Shown here piece after piece: positions 28,601-37,015 of a stretch of DNA of 64,000 nt. The stretch covers positions 1 to 64,000 of the forward strand of contig NZ_BAYD01000023.1 of assembly GCF_000685075.1 (NCBI RefSeq). Reading direction: 5' to 3'. The first letter of the stretch is position 1. Every line of letters starts with the position of its first letter. The position numbers and the translations under genes are program-made. Under the pieces are notes generated by a model that was not told the origin of the DNA, searched no databases, and saw only the letters and a program-made list of their open reading frames with translations. Source of the DNA: Paraburkholderia oxyphila NBRC 105797. Lineage in GTDB: Bacteria; Pseudomonadota; Gammaproteobacteria; Burkholderiales; Burkholderiaceae.

Positions 28601-31600
28601 AACTACATCGTGCAGCAGCCGAGCGGCATCACGGCCGACATCAGCGCGTTGCACATTGCCGTGGCCACCGCGACCGGGCAGAACAAGGTCTACGATGCGA
28701 CCACCACGGCCACGGTCGGCCTTTCGAGCGCCCAGGTGGCGCCGGGCGACCAGGTGACGTTCAGCGACACCTCGGCGCTTTTCGTCACGCCGAATGTGGG
28801 CACCGGCATCACCATCAACGTGTCCGGCATCACCATGAGCGGCGCCGATTCCACCAACTATGTGCTGGACAACAGCACCGCCACGACGAGCGCCAACATC
28901 ACGCCCTACGTGCTGAGCCTGACCGGCTCGCGCGTCTACAACGCCACGACCAGCGCCGACGCCAACCTGTTCAGCGGCGGCACGCTCGCCGGCGTGAACA
29001 ACGAGACGGTCACCCTGAGCGGTTCGGGGGTGCTGGGCGACAAGAACGTCGGCACCCAGAAGCCGTTCACGCTCGGCACGCTCACGCTCGGCAACGGCAG
29101 CAACGGCGGCCTCGCCAGCAACTACACGCTCGCAGGCGGCACCGACTGGCTGACGGTCACGGCCGCGCCACTGACCGTGAACGGCACCACGGCCAACAAC
29201 AAGGTCTACGACGGCAACACCAACGCGGTCCTCAACAACTCGACGCTAAGCGGCGTGTTCAGCGGCGATCAGGTCGCGTTGACCAACACCGCCACCGGCA
29301 CGTTTGCGAGCCCGAACGTCAACAACGGCATCGCGGTCTCCACCAACTTCGGGCTCAGTGGTACGGATGCGGACAACTACACCTTGACGCAGCCCACGGG
29401 CGTCACGGCGAACATTACGCCTTACGTGCTGAGCCTTCAGGGCACGCGCGTGTACGACGGCACCACGAACGCCGCTCCCACCTTGTTCGGCAACAACGGC
29501 GTGCTCACCGGCACGAACGGCGAAACGCTCACACTCTCCGGCGCTGGCGCGCTTTCCTCGCCGAATGTCGGCACTCAGGTGCCGTTCGGCGCGAACGGCA
29601 CCACGGACTACATCCTCACGGGCAACGGTACTGCGCTCGCGAGCAACTACACGCTTGCCGGCGGCACGGACTGGGTGAGCATCACGCCCTACGTGCTGAA
29701 CCTGACCGGCTCGCGCGTCTACAACGCCACGACCAGCGCCGACGCAAGCAACTTCGGCGGCGGCACGCTCACGGGCGTGAACGGCGAAACGGTCACCCTC
29801 AGCGGTTCAGGCGTGCTCAACGACAAGAACGTCGGCAGCCAGAAGCCGTTTGCGCTCGGCACGCTCGCACTCGGCAACGGCAGCAATGGCGGCCTCGCCA
29901 GCAACTACACACTCGCGGGCACCGACTGGCTGACGGTCACGCCCGCCCCGTTGAGCGTGACCGGCACCACCGCTGCCAACAAGGTCTACGATGGCACCAC
30001 CAACGCAGCCCTCCAGAACGCGGCGCTAAGCGGTGTGCTTGGCAGCGACGCGGTCACCCTGACCAACACTGCCACCGGCACGTTTGCGAGTCCGAACGTC
30101 AACAATGGCATCGCGGTCGCCACCAATTTCGGGCTGAGCGGCACGGATGCGGGCAACTACACCTTGACGCAGCCCACGGGCATCACGGCGAACATCACGC
30201 CCTATACGCTGGTCCTGCAAGGCACGCGCGTCTACGATGGCACGACGGGCGCCAACGCCACGCTGTTCGGTGCGGGCGGCGTGCTCACCGGCGTGAACGG
30301 CGAAACGCTCACGCTTTCCGGCAGCGGCACGCTCGCGAGCAAGAACGTGAATTCGGCGCAGCCGTTCGCCACGCTCGGCGGCCTTTCGGGCTACACGCTC
30401 GCGGGCAACGGCAGCGCGCTCGCGAGCAATTACACGCTGGGCACCGGCATTGGCGACTTCGTCAGCATTACGCCGAAAGCGCTGACGATCACGGCCGTGG
30501 GCCAGAACAAGGTCTACGACGCCACCACGAACGCCACGCTCAGCAGCTTTACCGTGAACGGCCTCGTGGCGGGCGACGACGCAGCGGTGAACTACAACTC
30601 GGCCAATTTCGCCACCGCCAATGTCGGACAGAACATCCTGATCACGGTCCTTCTCTACGCCACCGGTGCGGACATCGGCAACTACACGTTCGGCAGCAAG
30701 GTGGCGGTGACGAGCGCGGACATCACGCCGAGACCGCTGACCATCACGGCCAGCGCACAAAACAAGACGTATGACGGCACGACCACGGCCACGCTCAATG
30801 GCCTGAGCGTGAGCGGCCTCGTGGGCGGCGACACCGCCACCTTCACGGCCGGCAGCGCGAACTTCGCTACGGCGAACGCGGGCAACAACATCCAGGTCAA
30901 CGTAACGGGCATCACGGGCACGGGCAGCGACCTCGGCAATTACACGTTCGCCACCACGGCCACCACGACCGCGGATATCTTCAAGTATCTGCTGAGCCTG
31001 CAAGGCACGCGCGTCTACGACGGCACGACGGGCGCCGATGCCGCCCTGTTCGGCAACAACGGCGTGCTCACCGGCGTGAACGGCGAAACGCTGACGCTTT
31101 CCGGCACCGGCACGCTCTCCACGAAGAACGTCGGCACGCAGAATCCATTTGCCGCGAACGGCCTCTCGGGCTATACGCTCACGGGCAACGGCAGCGCGCT
31201 CGCGAACAACTACACGCTGGGCCTCGGCAGCGGCGACTGGGTCACCATCACGCCGAAGGCGCTGACGATCACGGCCACGGGCAACAACAAGGTCTATGAC
31301 GGCACGACGGTGGCGACGCTCGGCAGCTTCAGCGTAAGTGGCCTCGTTCAGGGCGACAACGCGCAGGTGGGATACGACTCGGCCAATTTCACCACGGCCA
31401 ACGTCGGCACGAGTATCCCGATCGTCGTCGGCCTCACCGGCAGCGGCACGGACCTCAGCAACTACTCGTTCGGACACTCCGTGGTGCTGACGAGCGCGGA
31501 CATCACGCCGAAGCTGCTGACGATCACGGCCACCGCGCAGAACAAGACGTATGACGCCACGACCACGGCCACGCTCAACGGGCTGACCGTGAGCGGCCTC

Positions 31601-33037
31601 GTGGGCAGCGATACCGCCACTTTCACGGCCGGCAGCGCGAACTTCGCCACGGCGAACGCGGGCAGAGGCATTCCGGTGAACGTAGCCGGCATCACGGGCA
31701 CGGGCAGCGACCTCGGCAACTACACGTACAGCAACACGGCGACCACGAGCGCGGACATCCTGCCCTACGTGCTGAACCTCACGGGCACCCGCGTCTACGA
31801 CGGCACGAACCTGGCCGACGCGAGCCTCTTCGGCAACAACGGGCAGCTCACGGGCGTGGCCGGGCAGACGCTGACGCTTTCCGGCAACGGCACGCTCACG
31901 ACGAGAAACGTCGGACGCGAACAGCCGTTCATTGCGGGAGGGGGCACGAACCATACGCTCACCGGCAACGGCACCACGCTGGCGAGCAACTACACGCTCA
32001 TTGGCGGCGTGGACTGGGTCACCATTACGCCGCTGGCCGTCACCGTGACGGCAACGGGCGTGAACAAGGTCTACGACGGCACGAGCGCGGCCACGGTCGG
32101 TCTCGCGAGCAACGGCATCCTGAGCGGCGACAACATCAGCTTCAGCGAGCAGTCGGCCAGCTTCGCCACGCCCAACGCAGGCAACGGCATTGCCGTCTCG
32201 GTGGCGGGCATCACGGCAAGCGGCGCGGGCGCGAGCAACTACACGTTCAACACGACGGCGAGCACGTTCGCCGACATCACGCCGGTCGTCCTCAACCTCA
32301 CGGGCAGCCGCGTGTACGACGCGACCACTGGCGCGGCGGCGGGCCTGTTCGGCGCGAACGGCGTGCTCCAGGGCGTGAACGGCGAGACGCTCACGCTCTC
32401 GGGCAGCGGCACGCTCGCGACGAAGAACGTCGGCAATCAGAATGCCTTCGCCGCGGGCGGGCTCGGCGGCTACACGCTCACCGGCAATGGGGCGGCGCTC
32501 GCCGGGAACTACACGCTGGCGGGCGGCGTGGACTGGGTGACGGTCACGCCCGCGCCGCTCACGGTGGTGGGCACGCTAACGACCAACCGGGCCTATGACG
32601 GCACCGTGCTCGACGCGCTCACGGGCGCACGGCTCTCCGGCGTGCTCGGCAACGACACGGTGACGCTCGGCAACGCCGACGTGGGCTACTTCAACAACCC
32701 GGCCGTGGGCATCGACAAGCCGGTGACCACGGCGATGACGACGGGCGGCGCCGATGTCGGCAATTACGTGCTCGTGCAACCCACCGGGCTGACCGCCGAC
32801 ATCATCGCGCCGGTTCCGCCGGTGCCTGCGGGCACGCTCGCGAGCGTCCAGGCGCCGCTCGCGCCCGACGACCCGACGACGCCATACGGCACTGCGTCGG
32901 ACACCGCACAGGGCAGCTACGCCGGCAACCAGAAACAGGAAGAGCATCCGAACGAGCGCAATGTGTCGCACGCGGACTTCCATCCCGGGCTCGCGCTCAC
33001 GGTGCTCAACGGAGGGGTCCGCTTGCCCGCGAACTGA
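22670..33037 (+). CDS. Giant two-partner-secretion adhesin (TpsA) with ~32 YDG repeats
   Basis: I chose ATG 22670 because it opens an extended signal peptide (MNHIYRLCWNRSLRQWVVASE, then a hydrophobic stretch to AYG, ~residue 60). The product has about 3455 residues. The filamentous-haemagglutinin-type TPS secretion domain follows (~62-330) with NRIFG at 120 and NPNG at 144-147. From ~535 to ~3385 I count 32 units built around [K/R]-x-Y-[D/N]-[G/A/T], mostly VYDGTT, each ~80-90 residues and ending near NYTL...ITP. These match the YDG/MBG beta-domain families of surface adhesins. No VENN motif or toxin domain ends the protein, so a CdiA role is unlikely. The transporter gene follows after 76 nt. 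Expected role: surface attachment or biofilm. Confidence 0.93.
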   Translation: MNHIYRLCWNRSLRQWVVASELATRRSGSGACRVAKGVRRAVALVFAAGMPWLVIGPAYGAGGPSGGQIVSGIGSISQAGAVTTIQQGSQTLQLNWQSFNVGAGQTVNFVQPGASALAVNRIFGSTPSAIMGHLNANGQVWLINPNGVLFGPSARVNVGGIVASTLDLDPNSLSSSTRRFSGNGQGSVVNQGTITAADGGYVALLGNRVSNQGVISARLGTIALAGGSAATLTFDGSRLVHIQVDASTLDNLAENRQLLVADGGQVIMTAGAKDALLASAVNNTGKIRAQTVEDHQGTIVLLGGMEAGQVNVGGTLDASAPNGGNGGFIETSAAQFNLAPDTHITAAAPLGRAGTWLVDPTDLTIDANAASTISNTLNGGTSVTEQTTATGATGAGVQSPGAGDINVNAAISWTNAAATLTLDAYNAINVNAGVNGAGGVTMLARGANLTIGAGGSITGGTGVTLATAGNFVNNAGSAAVSTGTSSPWLIYSSDPKKDTTGGLTPSYIQYNAPYGTTPAASGNGFLYSLAPTITLTGLTGSVTKVYDGTTTANLTNANLVTTGLYNGDIIASATGSYATSNAGTGITVNSPTTFAGVVVTTATGIPAYGYQATGRASADIGTITPAPLTAAIVNNPTTVYDGTTSATLTASNYSFTGFVQGQGATVNQASSVAYASPNAGTNIPISATFTSTNFVANSGTNLANYTLPTSATGTGTITPAPLSITGLIANNKVYDGTRAATLNTSGAAIFGVISTDSGQVSLDTSGASGLFATPNVGNGISVAATGFTLTGAKAGNYTISPPLYLAANITPKSLTITGITASDKVYDATTAATLNLSNATITGLVPSDASNVTLSTSGATGTFSQSNVGNNLALSVNGVTLGGSAASNYSVTAIASGLTANITPAPLTITLVGSPTKVYDGTNHVVLGQSNYTITGFVGGQSATIDQVSGSYATSHAGTNIPINASLTPSDFVPAAGTAMSNYTFSPTISASSGIITPAPVTVTIINNPTKTYDGNDTASLGANNYQVAGAIPGESITLNPYPPTGTYASSNVGYWNVSATIPAGDYQAGPNTLLTDYALPTLATGMGTIVKRQIGPGELTASITDNPTKTYDGTTTATIPADGFTFSGFVSGQGATVNQTITGQYASKDAGSQPVTASLTQSELTPNAGTDLNNYSFPVAAYGMGTILPAPLTVYVSGLPRKVYNGDTIAPVTGSNLTVAGFVSGEGATVTPTSQFNYASANAGTWIVSGSLVPGNYTANSGTLLSNYLLPLTASGPGIITPAPLYIINAYATNKVYDTTTADTLNVSSASLSGLVPSDAGNVTLNTSTTGTFAQSNVGNGIAVTASGFGISGSAAGNYTLQPITGLAANITPAPLTVTGAVANNKVYDATTTATINTGNATLSGVLGSDSVTLSSGGATGQFITANVGNNLLVTASGFTVSGPQAGNYTVSQPSGLFANITPAPITVTITGNPIKQYDGTTSVTLGASDFTLSGFVGNQSATITQTAASGYLSPNVGTNVGLGATLEPSDYSAAVGTNLSNYSLPTEATGTLGEITAKIINLQGTRVYDATTGADSSLFLTSNGTIAGVNGETLGLTGAGVLSTKNVGNQQPFVAGASGLNTLTLVNGSGLASNYTLVGGVDWVTITPAQLTVLNTAAANKVYDGNTNAALSGATLYGVLGSDQVALGNTTLGQFNNKNVGNGKPVSTSMTISGTDSGNYTLIQPTGITANITPLGITVTATGIDKYYDGTTNAQVNLTNSPLIAGDNLTFSYSASFSQANVGQDLPVTVTGITATGANAGNYTLNNTTANTTANILARIINLQGTRVYDATTNADSSVFAPGGTINTGVNSETLTLTGTGTLNDKNVGTQKPFASFGSLALGNGTGQASNYTLVGGTDWLTITPYTLTVSGTYADNKTYDGTTTATIHNSVLNGVFSGDQVALTNTVYGTFATKNVGNDIPVSTNFGLSGTDSGNYIVQQPSGITADISALHIAVATATGQNKVYDATTTATVGLSSAQVAPGDQVTFSDTSALFVTPNVGTGITINVSGITMSGADSTNYVLDNSTATTSANITPYVLSLTGSRVYNATTSADANLFSGGTLAGVNNETVTLSGSGVLGDKNVGTQKPFTLGTLTLGNGSNGGLASNYTLAGGTDWLTVTAAPLTVNGTTANNKVYDGNTNAVLNNSTLSGVFSGDQVALTNTATGTFASPNVNNGIAVSTNFGLSGTDADNYTLTQPTGVTANITPYVLSLQGTRVYDGTTNAAPTLFGNNGVLTGTNGETLTLSGAGALSSPNVGTQVPFGANGTTDYILTGNGTALASNYTLAGGTDWVSITPYVLNLTGSRVYNATTSADASNFGGGTLTGVNGETVTLSGSGVLNDKNVGSQKPFALGTLALGNGSNGGLASNYTLAGTDWLTVTPAPLSVTGTTAANKVYDGTTNAALQNAALSGVLGSDAVTLTNTATGTFASPNVNNGIAVATNFGLSGTDAGNYTLTQPTGITANITPYTLVLQGTRVYDGTTGANATLFGAGGVLTGVNGETLTLSGSGTLASKNVNSAQPFATLGGLSGYTLAGNGSALASNYTLGTGIGDFVSITPKALTITAVGQNKVYDATTNATLSSFTVNGLVAGDDAAVNYNSANFATANVGQNILITVLLYATGADIGNYTFGSKVAVTSADITPRPLTITASAQNKTYDGTTTATLNGLSVSGLVGGDTATFTAGSANFATANAGNNIQVNVTGITGTGSDLGNYTFATTATTTADIFKYLLSLQGTRVYDGTTGADAALFGNNGVLTGVNGETLTLSGTGTLSTKNVGTQNPFAANGLSGYTLTGNGSALANNYTLGLGSGDWVTITPKALTITATGNNKVYDGTTVATLGSFSVSGLVQGDNAQVGYDSANFTTANVGTSIPIVVGLTGSGTDLSNYSFGHSVVLTSADITPKLLTITATAQNKTYDATTTATLNGLTVSGLVGSDTATFTAGSANFATANAGRGIPVNVAGITGTGSDLGNYTYSNTATTSADILPYVLNLTGTRVYDGTNLADASLFGNNGQLTGVAGQTLTLSGNGTLTTRNVGREQPFIAGGGTNHTLTGNGTTLASNYTLIGGVDWVTITPLAVTVTATGVNKVYDGTSAATVGLASNGILSGDNISFSEQSASFATPNAGNGIAVSVAGITASGAGASNYTFNTTASTFADITPVVLNLTGSRVYDATTGAAAGLFGANGVLQGVNGETLTLSGSGTLATKNVGNQNAFAAGGLGGYTLTGNGAALAGNYTLAGGVDWVTVTPAPLTVVGTLTTNRAYDGTVLDALTGARLSGVLGNDTVTLGNADVGYFNNPAVGIDKPVTTAMTTGGADVGNYVLVQPTGLTADIIAPVPPVPAGTLASVQAPLAPDDPTTPYGTASDTAQGSYAGNQKQEEHPNERNVSHADFHPGLALTVLNGGVRLPAN
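24290..32820 (+). repeat. Array of ~32 imperfect ~250-nt coding repeats (YDG units)
   Basis: The repeats fall into subtypes. One begins with NNKVYDGTT or NNKVYDATT (e.g. 24850, 26810, 29200). One begins LxLQGTRVYDGTT or LTGSRVYNATT (e.g. 27350, 28910, 29690, 31000) and has the longer VNGETLTLSG body. One begins xNPTKTYDG. After about 27340 the types often alternate, and some neighbours are nearly identical (compare 28910-29160 with 29690-29940). That points to recent duplication or gene conversion, while the first third is more diverged. Confidence 0.85.
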
Positions 33038-33113
33038 GTGAGGCCTCCAGGCGGAGGCAAAAGACAACGCAGAACAATGCACGCGCGGCAGCGCGACAAG
33101 ACATCTACATACC

Positions 33114-34817
33114 ATGATCGAGATTCGCTCGAACCGCTTGCGTAAAACACGGATTTGTCTCGCCATCACGGTTGCCACCGCGGCGCTGGCCGCGCACGCG
33201 CAGGTTCGCGTGGCGGCGCCCAACAGCGGCAGCGGCCAGCTGCTTCAGCAGGTGCCGCAGCCTTCGGTGCAGCCGCCATCCTCGAACCTCGATCTCACGA
33301 TCCAGCAGCCGAAAGAAGCGCCGGCCGATAACACGAAGACATTCCCGGTCCGCAAGATCGAGATCACGGGCAACACCGAGCTGCCGACCGAACTGCTGCA
33401 TCAGGTGGTTGCCGCGGGCGAGGGCAAGAACCTCACGCTCGCCGACCTGAACGCGCTGGCCGATAGCATCAGCGACGTCTATCACGAGCATGGCTACCCG
33501 CTCGCCACCGCCTACGTGCCCGCGCAAACGATCGAGGGCGGGGTGGTGCGCATCGACGTGGCCGAGGCGCGCTACGGCGCCGTATCGCTGAACAACCAGA
33601 GCAGCGTATCGAGCCGCGTGCTCAACAACACGCTCGCGGCCCTGCAGTCCGGGCAGCCGGTCAGCGAGTTCCAGCTCGAACGCACGCTGCTGCTGATGCA
33701 GGACATTCCCGGCGCGGAGGTGAGCTCGACGCTGCGGCCCGGACAACAGGTGGGCACCTCGGACCTGCTCGTCGACGTGACGCCGCAGCAGCGCGTGAGC
33801 GGCGACGCCGGCGTGGACAACTTCGGCGACCCCTATAGCGGACGCGTGCGCGGCAGCGGCAACCTGTTCATCAACGGACCGTTCAACCAGGGCGACCTGC
33901 TGGACTTCAGCGCGCTGACCACGGGCCCCGGCATGACCTACGGGCGCATGGACTACCGCTACCTGCTCAATGGCCAGGGCACGACGCTCGGGGCCACGGT
34001 GTCCGGGCTCAACTATCATCTGCGCAACGACCTCTCGGACCTCGATGCGCACGGCTCGGCCTTCGTGGCCGGGGCGGTGCTCGCGCAGCCGCTGATCCGC
34101 AATACGCAGGGCAATCTGTACGGCCAGATCGAGTACGACTTCCGCAGGCTCAACGACAACATCGACGTGATCGGCCTGCAGAACGATCGCCATACGAATA
34201 GCGTGACGACGACGCTGTCGGGCGACCAGCTCGATTCAACCGGCGTTTCCAATGGGCGCCTGGCGATGACCTATGGCGTAAGGTCTGCGAACAATCTGCA
34301 AACCGACATCATCGACCAGTTCGGCGCGGATGCGGCCGGCCATTACGTCAAGCTCGCGCTTTCGCTCTCGCGGCTGCAACAGCTCACGAAGAGCGACGCG
34401 CTTTATTTCGGCTTCTCCGGGCAGAACGCGAGCAAGAACCTCGATACCTCCGAGCAGTTCTACCTGGGCGGCCCCGATAGCGTGCGCGGCTACGACGTGG
34501 GTGTGCTGTCCGGCTCGCGCGGTTATCTGGCGACGTTCGAATACCGGCACGACGCGACGTTCCAGAATATCCCGGGCATCTGGCAGTTTTCCGCGTTCGT
34601 CGATACGGGCTGGGTGCAGCAGTACAAGGATACGTTCGTTCCCGGGCCCAACACGGGGCAGTTGAGCAGTGCAGGCTTCGGCGTGCAGTGGAACGGGCCG
34701 TACAAGCTGCTGGTGAGCGCCAGTGTGGCATTCCCGTTCGGCAGGACGCCGGAGATTCTCAGCGCCAATGCCAATACGTCCGTGCACTGCTGGGTGCAGA
34801 TGCGCAAGGCGTTTTAG
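33114..34817 (+). CDS. TpsB outer-membrane transporter (ShlB/FhaC/HecB family)
   Basis: This 567-residue protein has a signal peptide (cleavage near AALAAHAQ, ~30). A periplasmic region with POTRA domains follows (~75-225, FPVRKIEITGNTELPTELL and NALADSISDVYHEHGYPLATAYVP). The rest is a 16-strand beta barrel with the conserved VRGY motif at ~457-460 and a C-terminal strand ending in Phe. It should recognise the TPS domain of the adhesin at 22670 and move it across the outer membrane without ATP. Adjacent genes with a 76-nt gap make a tpsAB operon. Full length. Confidence 0.95.
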   Translation: MIEIRSNRLRKTRICLAITVATAALAAHAQVRVAAPNSGSGQLLQQVPQPSVQPPSSNLDLTIQQPKEAPADNTKTFPVRKIEITGNTELPTELLHQVVAAGEGKNLTLADLNALADSISDVYHEHGYPLATAYVPAQTIEGGVVRIDVAEARYGAVSLNNQSSVSSRVLNNTLAALQSGQPVSEFQLERTLLLMQDIPGAEVSSTLRPGQQVGTSDLLVDVTPQQRVSGDAGVDNFGDPYSGRVRGSGNLFINGPFNQGDLLDFSALTTGPGMTYGRMDYRYLLNGQGTTLGATVSGLNYHLRNDLSDLDAHGSAFVAGAVLAQPLIRNTQGNLYGQIEYDFRRLNDNIDVIGLQNDRHTNSVTTTLSGDQLDSTGVSNGRLAMTYGVRSANNLQTDIIDQFGADAAGHYVKLALSLSRLQQLTKSDALYFGFSGQNASKNLDTSEQFYLGGPDSVRGYDVGVLSGSRGYLATFEYRHDATFQNIPGIWQFSAFVDTGWVQQYKDTFVPGPNTGQLSSAGFGVQWNGPYKLLVSASVAFPFGRTPEILSANANTSVHCWVQMRKAF

Positions 34818-34879
34818 GGGGAGCGGGCCGGGGCGGTCGAGGCGGCGCAGTCGGTCCGGGAGGCGTATCGCTCTTCAGG

Positions 34880-35761
34880 TCAGGACTCGAGCGCCCAGGT
34901 CCTGGCCGTCGCGAGCGCGAAGTCGCGATATGAACGTGGCATACGTCCCAGAAGTGTCGCGAGACGCTCGACATCCGCGGAGGAAGCAGCGGCACCATCC
35001 TGTTGGTAGCGGGCCATCATCAATCGCATGTCGTATGCCAGCCATGCCGGGGCAGCCGCTTTGAGGCGTGCCTCGAGGCGTTCGAGATCGTCGCCGCCAT
35101 AACGGACCGGACGTCCCAGCGCTTCAGTCCACACCGCGACGGCAGTTTCTGCATCGATCACATCGGGCCCGACGAGTTCGTACGTCTCCCGCGGGAGTGG
35201 ATCGCTGGCCCGCTCGCGGCGCAGCAACGCTCGGGCGGCGGCGTCGCCGATATCTCGAACGTCGACCATCGAAATGCCTTTTGCGCCGATCGGCATGCCG
35301 TAGATGCCGTACGAAAGCAGCGACTCTTTCAAGCGAGCGTCGTTCTGGATGAAATAGGCGGGGCGCAGCACGGTCGCCGGCAAGTCGAGACGTTCGATCA
35401 TGCGCTCGACCGTGTACTTGCCGGTGAAGTGCGGCACATCGACGTAATCCTCTCCCTTGAAAACCGAAAGGTAGACCACGCCTTTCACGCCTGCCTCGCG
35501 CGCGACGCTTAGCGTCTGGAGTGCCTGAGTGAGCTCGTCCGCCGCGTTCGGCGCCAGCAGGAACAGCGTGCTGACGCCGTTCATCGCCTGCCGGACGGCG
35601 TCGAGGTCGGCCAGGTCGCCCTTGACTGCGGCGACACCATCGGGGAATGCCGCGCGCTCTGGCGTACGGGTGAGACCGCGTATTTCGGCGCCGCTGCCGC
35701 GCAGATGTTCGAGAACCTGTTTGCCGATGACGCCTGTGCTGCCTGTAACGAGGATTGCCAT
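34880..35761 (-). CDS. NmrA-like NAD(P)-binding oxidoreductase
   Basis: This 293-residue atypical short-chain-dehydrogenase-fold protein starts with the dinucleotide motif GSTGVIG (residues 7-13). The pattern GLTRTPERAAFPDGVAAVKGDL is typical of the NmrA/QOR2-like group. It lacks the classical YxxxK active pair in an obvious place, so it may be a redox sensor or quinone reductase. The LysR gene at 35877 is divergent with a 115-nt gap, the usual arrangement of regulator and target. Confidence 0.88.
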   Translation of the reverse strand: MAILVTGSTGVIGKQVLEHLRGSGAEIRGLTRTPERAAFPDGVAAVKGDLADLDAVRQAMNGVSTLFLLAPNAADELTQALQTLSVAREAGVKGVVYLSVFKGEDYVDVPHFTGKYTVERMIERLDLPATVLRPAYFIQNDARLKESLLSYGIYGMPIGAKGISMVDVRDIGDAAARALLRRERASDPLPRETYELVGPDVIDAETAVAVWTEALGRPVRYGGDDLERLEARLKAAAPAWLAYDMRLMMARYQQDGAAASSADVERLATLLGRMPRSYRDFALATARTWALES

Positions 35762-35876
35762 GATGATCTCCTGGAAAGGGCTGGGACCGGTTCGTCCACG
35801 AGGTGAACAATAGGCGTTTCATGGGTGCGCCGAAAGTGACAGAATTCAGACTGCTCGTCTCAAAAATGGAACGATC

Positions 35877-36755
35877 ATGGATCTGATTTCGCTTGCCGAT
35901 TTCAATGCGGTGGCGGCGCACGGCGGGTTTGGCCCGGCGGGCCGGGCGCTCGACCGGCCGAAGGCCACCTTGTCGCGCCGCGTTGCCGAGCTGGAGGAAA
36001 GCCTTGGCGTCAGGTTGATCGAACGCGGTTCACGCAGGCTTCGCCTCACCGAAGAGGGGCTCGCACTCCACGAGCGCACGCGCGGGCTGCTGGCGGAAAT
36101 TCAGGAGGCTGGGGAAGCGATTGCCTCGAGCGCCCCCGTCGCGCGGGGACGATTGCGCATCAGTGCGCCCGTGGTGTTCGCACACGTCGTGCTGAGCCGG
36201 ATCGCCGTGCGCTTTGCGCTTGCCTGGCCCCAGGTCGAGCTCGAAGTCATTGCGGAAGATCGGGCCGTCGATCCTGTGGACGAGGGGTACGACCTCGTCA
36301 TCCGGATCGATCCGCCCCGCGACGAAACCCTTGTCGGCCGGCGCATCCTGGGCGATCAGCGGCTTCTCGTGGCGGCGCCTTCCCTGGCGATGCCAACGGC
36401 GGTTCCCGATACCCGCACGTGGGTGGTGCCGGCCGTCATGTACGCGGCCACGACCCCGGGCGCACTTTGGGAGGTTTGCACCGAAGACGGCGGTACGAGA
36501 GCGATCAAACCGACGCCCGTGTTGCGACTGTCGTCGCTGTTGATGGCGCGTGAAGCGGTGCTCGAAGGCGTGGGCGCGGCGGTTTTGCCCCGTCTGTTGG
36601 TCAGTCGGGACATCGCGGAAGGGCGACTCGCTTGCTGGGGAACGGTAGGCGCGCCCGTCGAGATCTGGGCGCTCTTTCACTCGCGCCGCTTGCTGAGCGC
36701 AAAGGTTCGCGCATTCATGAATGTTCTGCGGGATTTGCAGCAGGAGGAGGGGTAA
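35877..36755 (+). CDS. LysR-family transcriptional regulator
   Basis: The product has 292 residues. The N-terminal winged helix reads LADFNAVAAHGGFGPAGRALDRPKATLSRRVAELEESLGVRLIERGSRRLRLTEEG. The effector domain (~90-292) begins GRLRISAPVVFAHVVLSRIAVRFALAWPQVELEV. It resembles the DsdC/AaeR-like branch that controls divergent reductases. The likely target is the NmrA-like gene at 34880-35761. Confidence 0.92.
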   Translation: MDLISLADFNAVAAHGGFGPAGRALDRPKATLSRRVAELEESLGVRLIERGSRRLRLTEEGLALHERTRGLLAEIQEAGEAIASSAPVARGRLRISAPVVFAHVVLSRIAVRFALAWPQVELEVIAEDRAVDPVDEGYDLVIRIDPPRDETLVGRRILGDQRLLVAAPSLAMPTAVPDTRTWVVPAVMYAATTPGALWEVCTEDGGTRAIKPTPVLRLSSLLMAREAVLEGVGAAVLPRLLVSRDIAEGRLACWGTVGAPVEIWALFHSRRLLSAKVRAFMNVLRDLQQEEG

Positions 36756-36835
36756 GGCACAAGGGGGCGTATGCCACGTCATCGCGGACAAGATCTACGA
36801 CACGCTCCCCCATGCGTGATGACTGTATGCAAAGG

Positions 36836-37015
36836 TCAGTCGTCTAACGCGATCTCGTAGCGGACGTGCCCGCTGCGTTTCGCCACCCGGTCATACGTGG
36901 CCTGAGCCGCCATGTTGTCGCCGTTCGTTATCCAATAGATTCGTGTCCAGTTCTCCGCCACGCCAATCGACTTCAGTTTCTCGATGAAGGATGTGGCGAC
37001 GCCCAGGCGCCGCCA
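36836..37015 (-). pseudogene. Remnant of a GNAT N-acetyltransferase (C-terminal part)
   Basis: On the minus strand one frame reads ...RLGVATSFIEKLKSIGVAENW..., then TRIYWITNGDNMAAQATYDRVAKRSG, then HVRYEIALDD and a TGA at 36836-36838. This is the typical C-terminal third of a GNAT acetyltransferase: the R/G-x-G acetyl-CoA helix region, then N-x-x-A-x-x-x-Y-x-x-x-G. The N-terminal part is missing and the frame breaks upstream at about 37015. I read it as a decayed gene at the edge of the accessory region. Confidence 0.65.

Noticed and set aside
24290..32820. Possible CRISPR or satellite array
   Set aside because: The repeats are about 250 nt, imperfect and in frame, encoding protein domains; there are no short identical repeats with unique spacers.
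22670..34817. Contact-dependent inhibition (CdiBA) system
   Set aside because: The exoprotein has no VENN-type motif or C-terminal toxin, and no small immunity gene follows; the next gene after the adhesin is the transporter and then an unrelated oxidoreductase.
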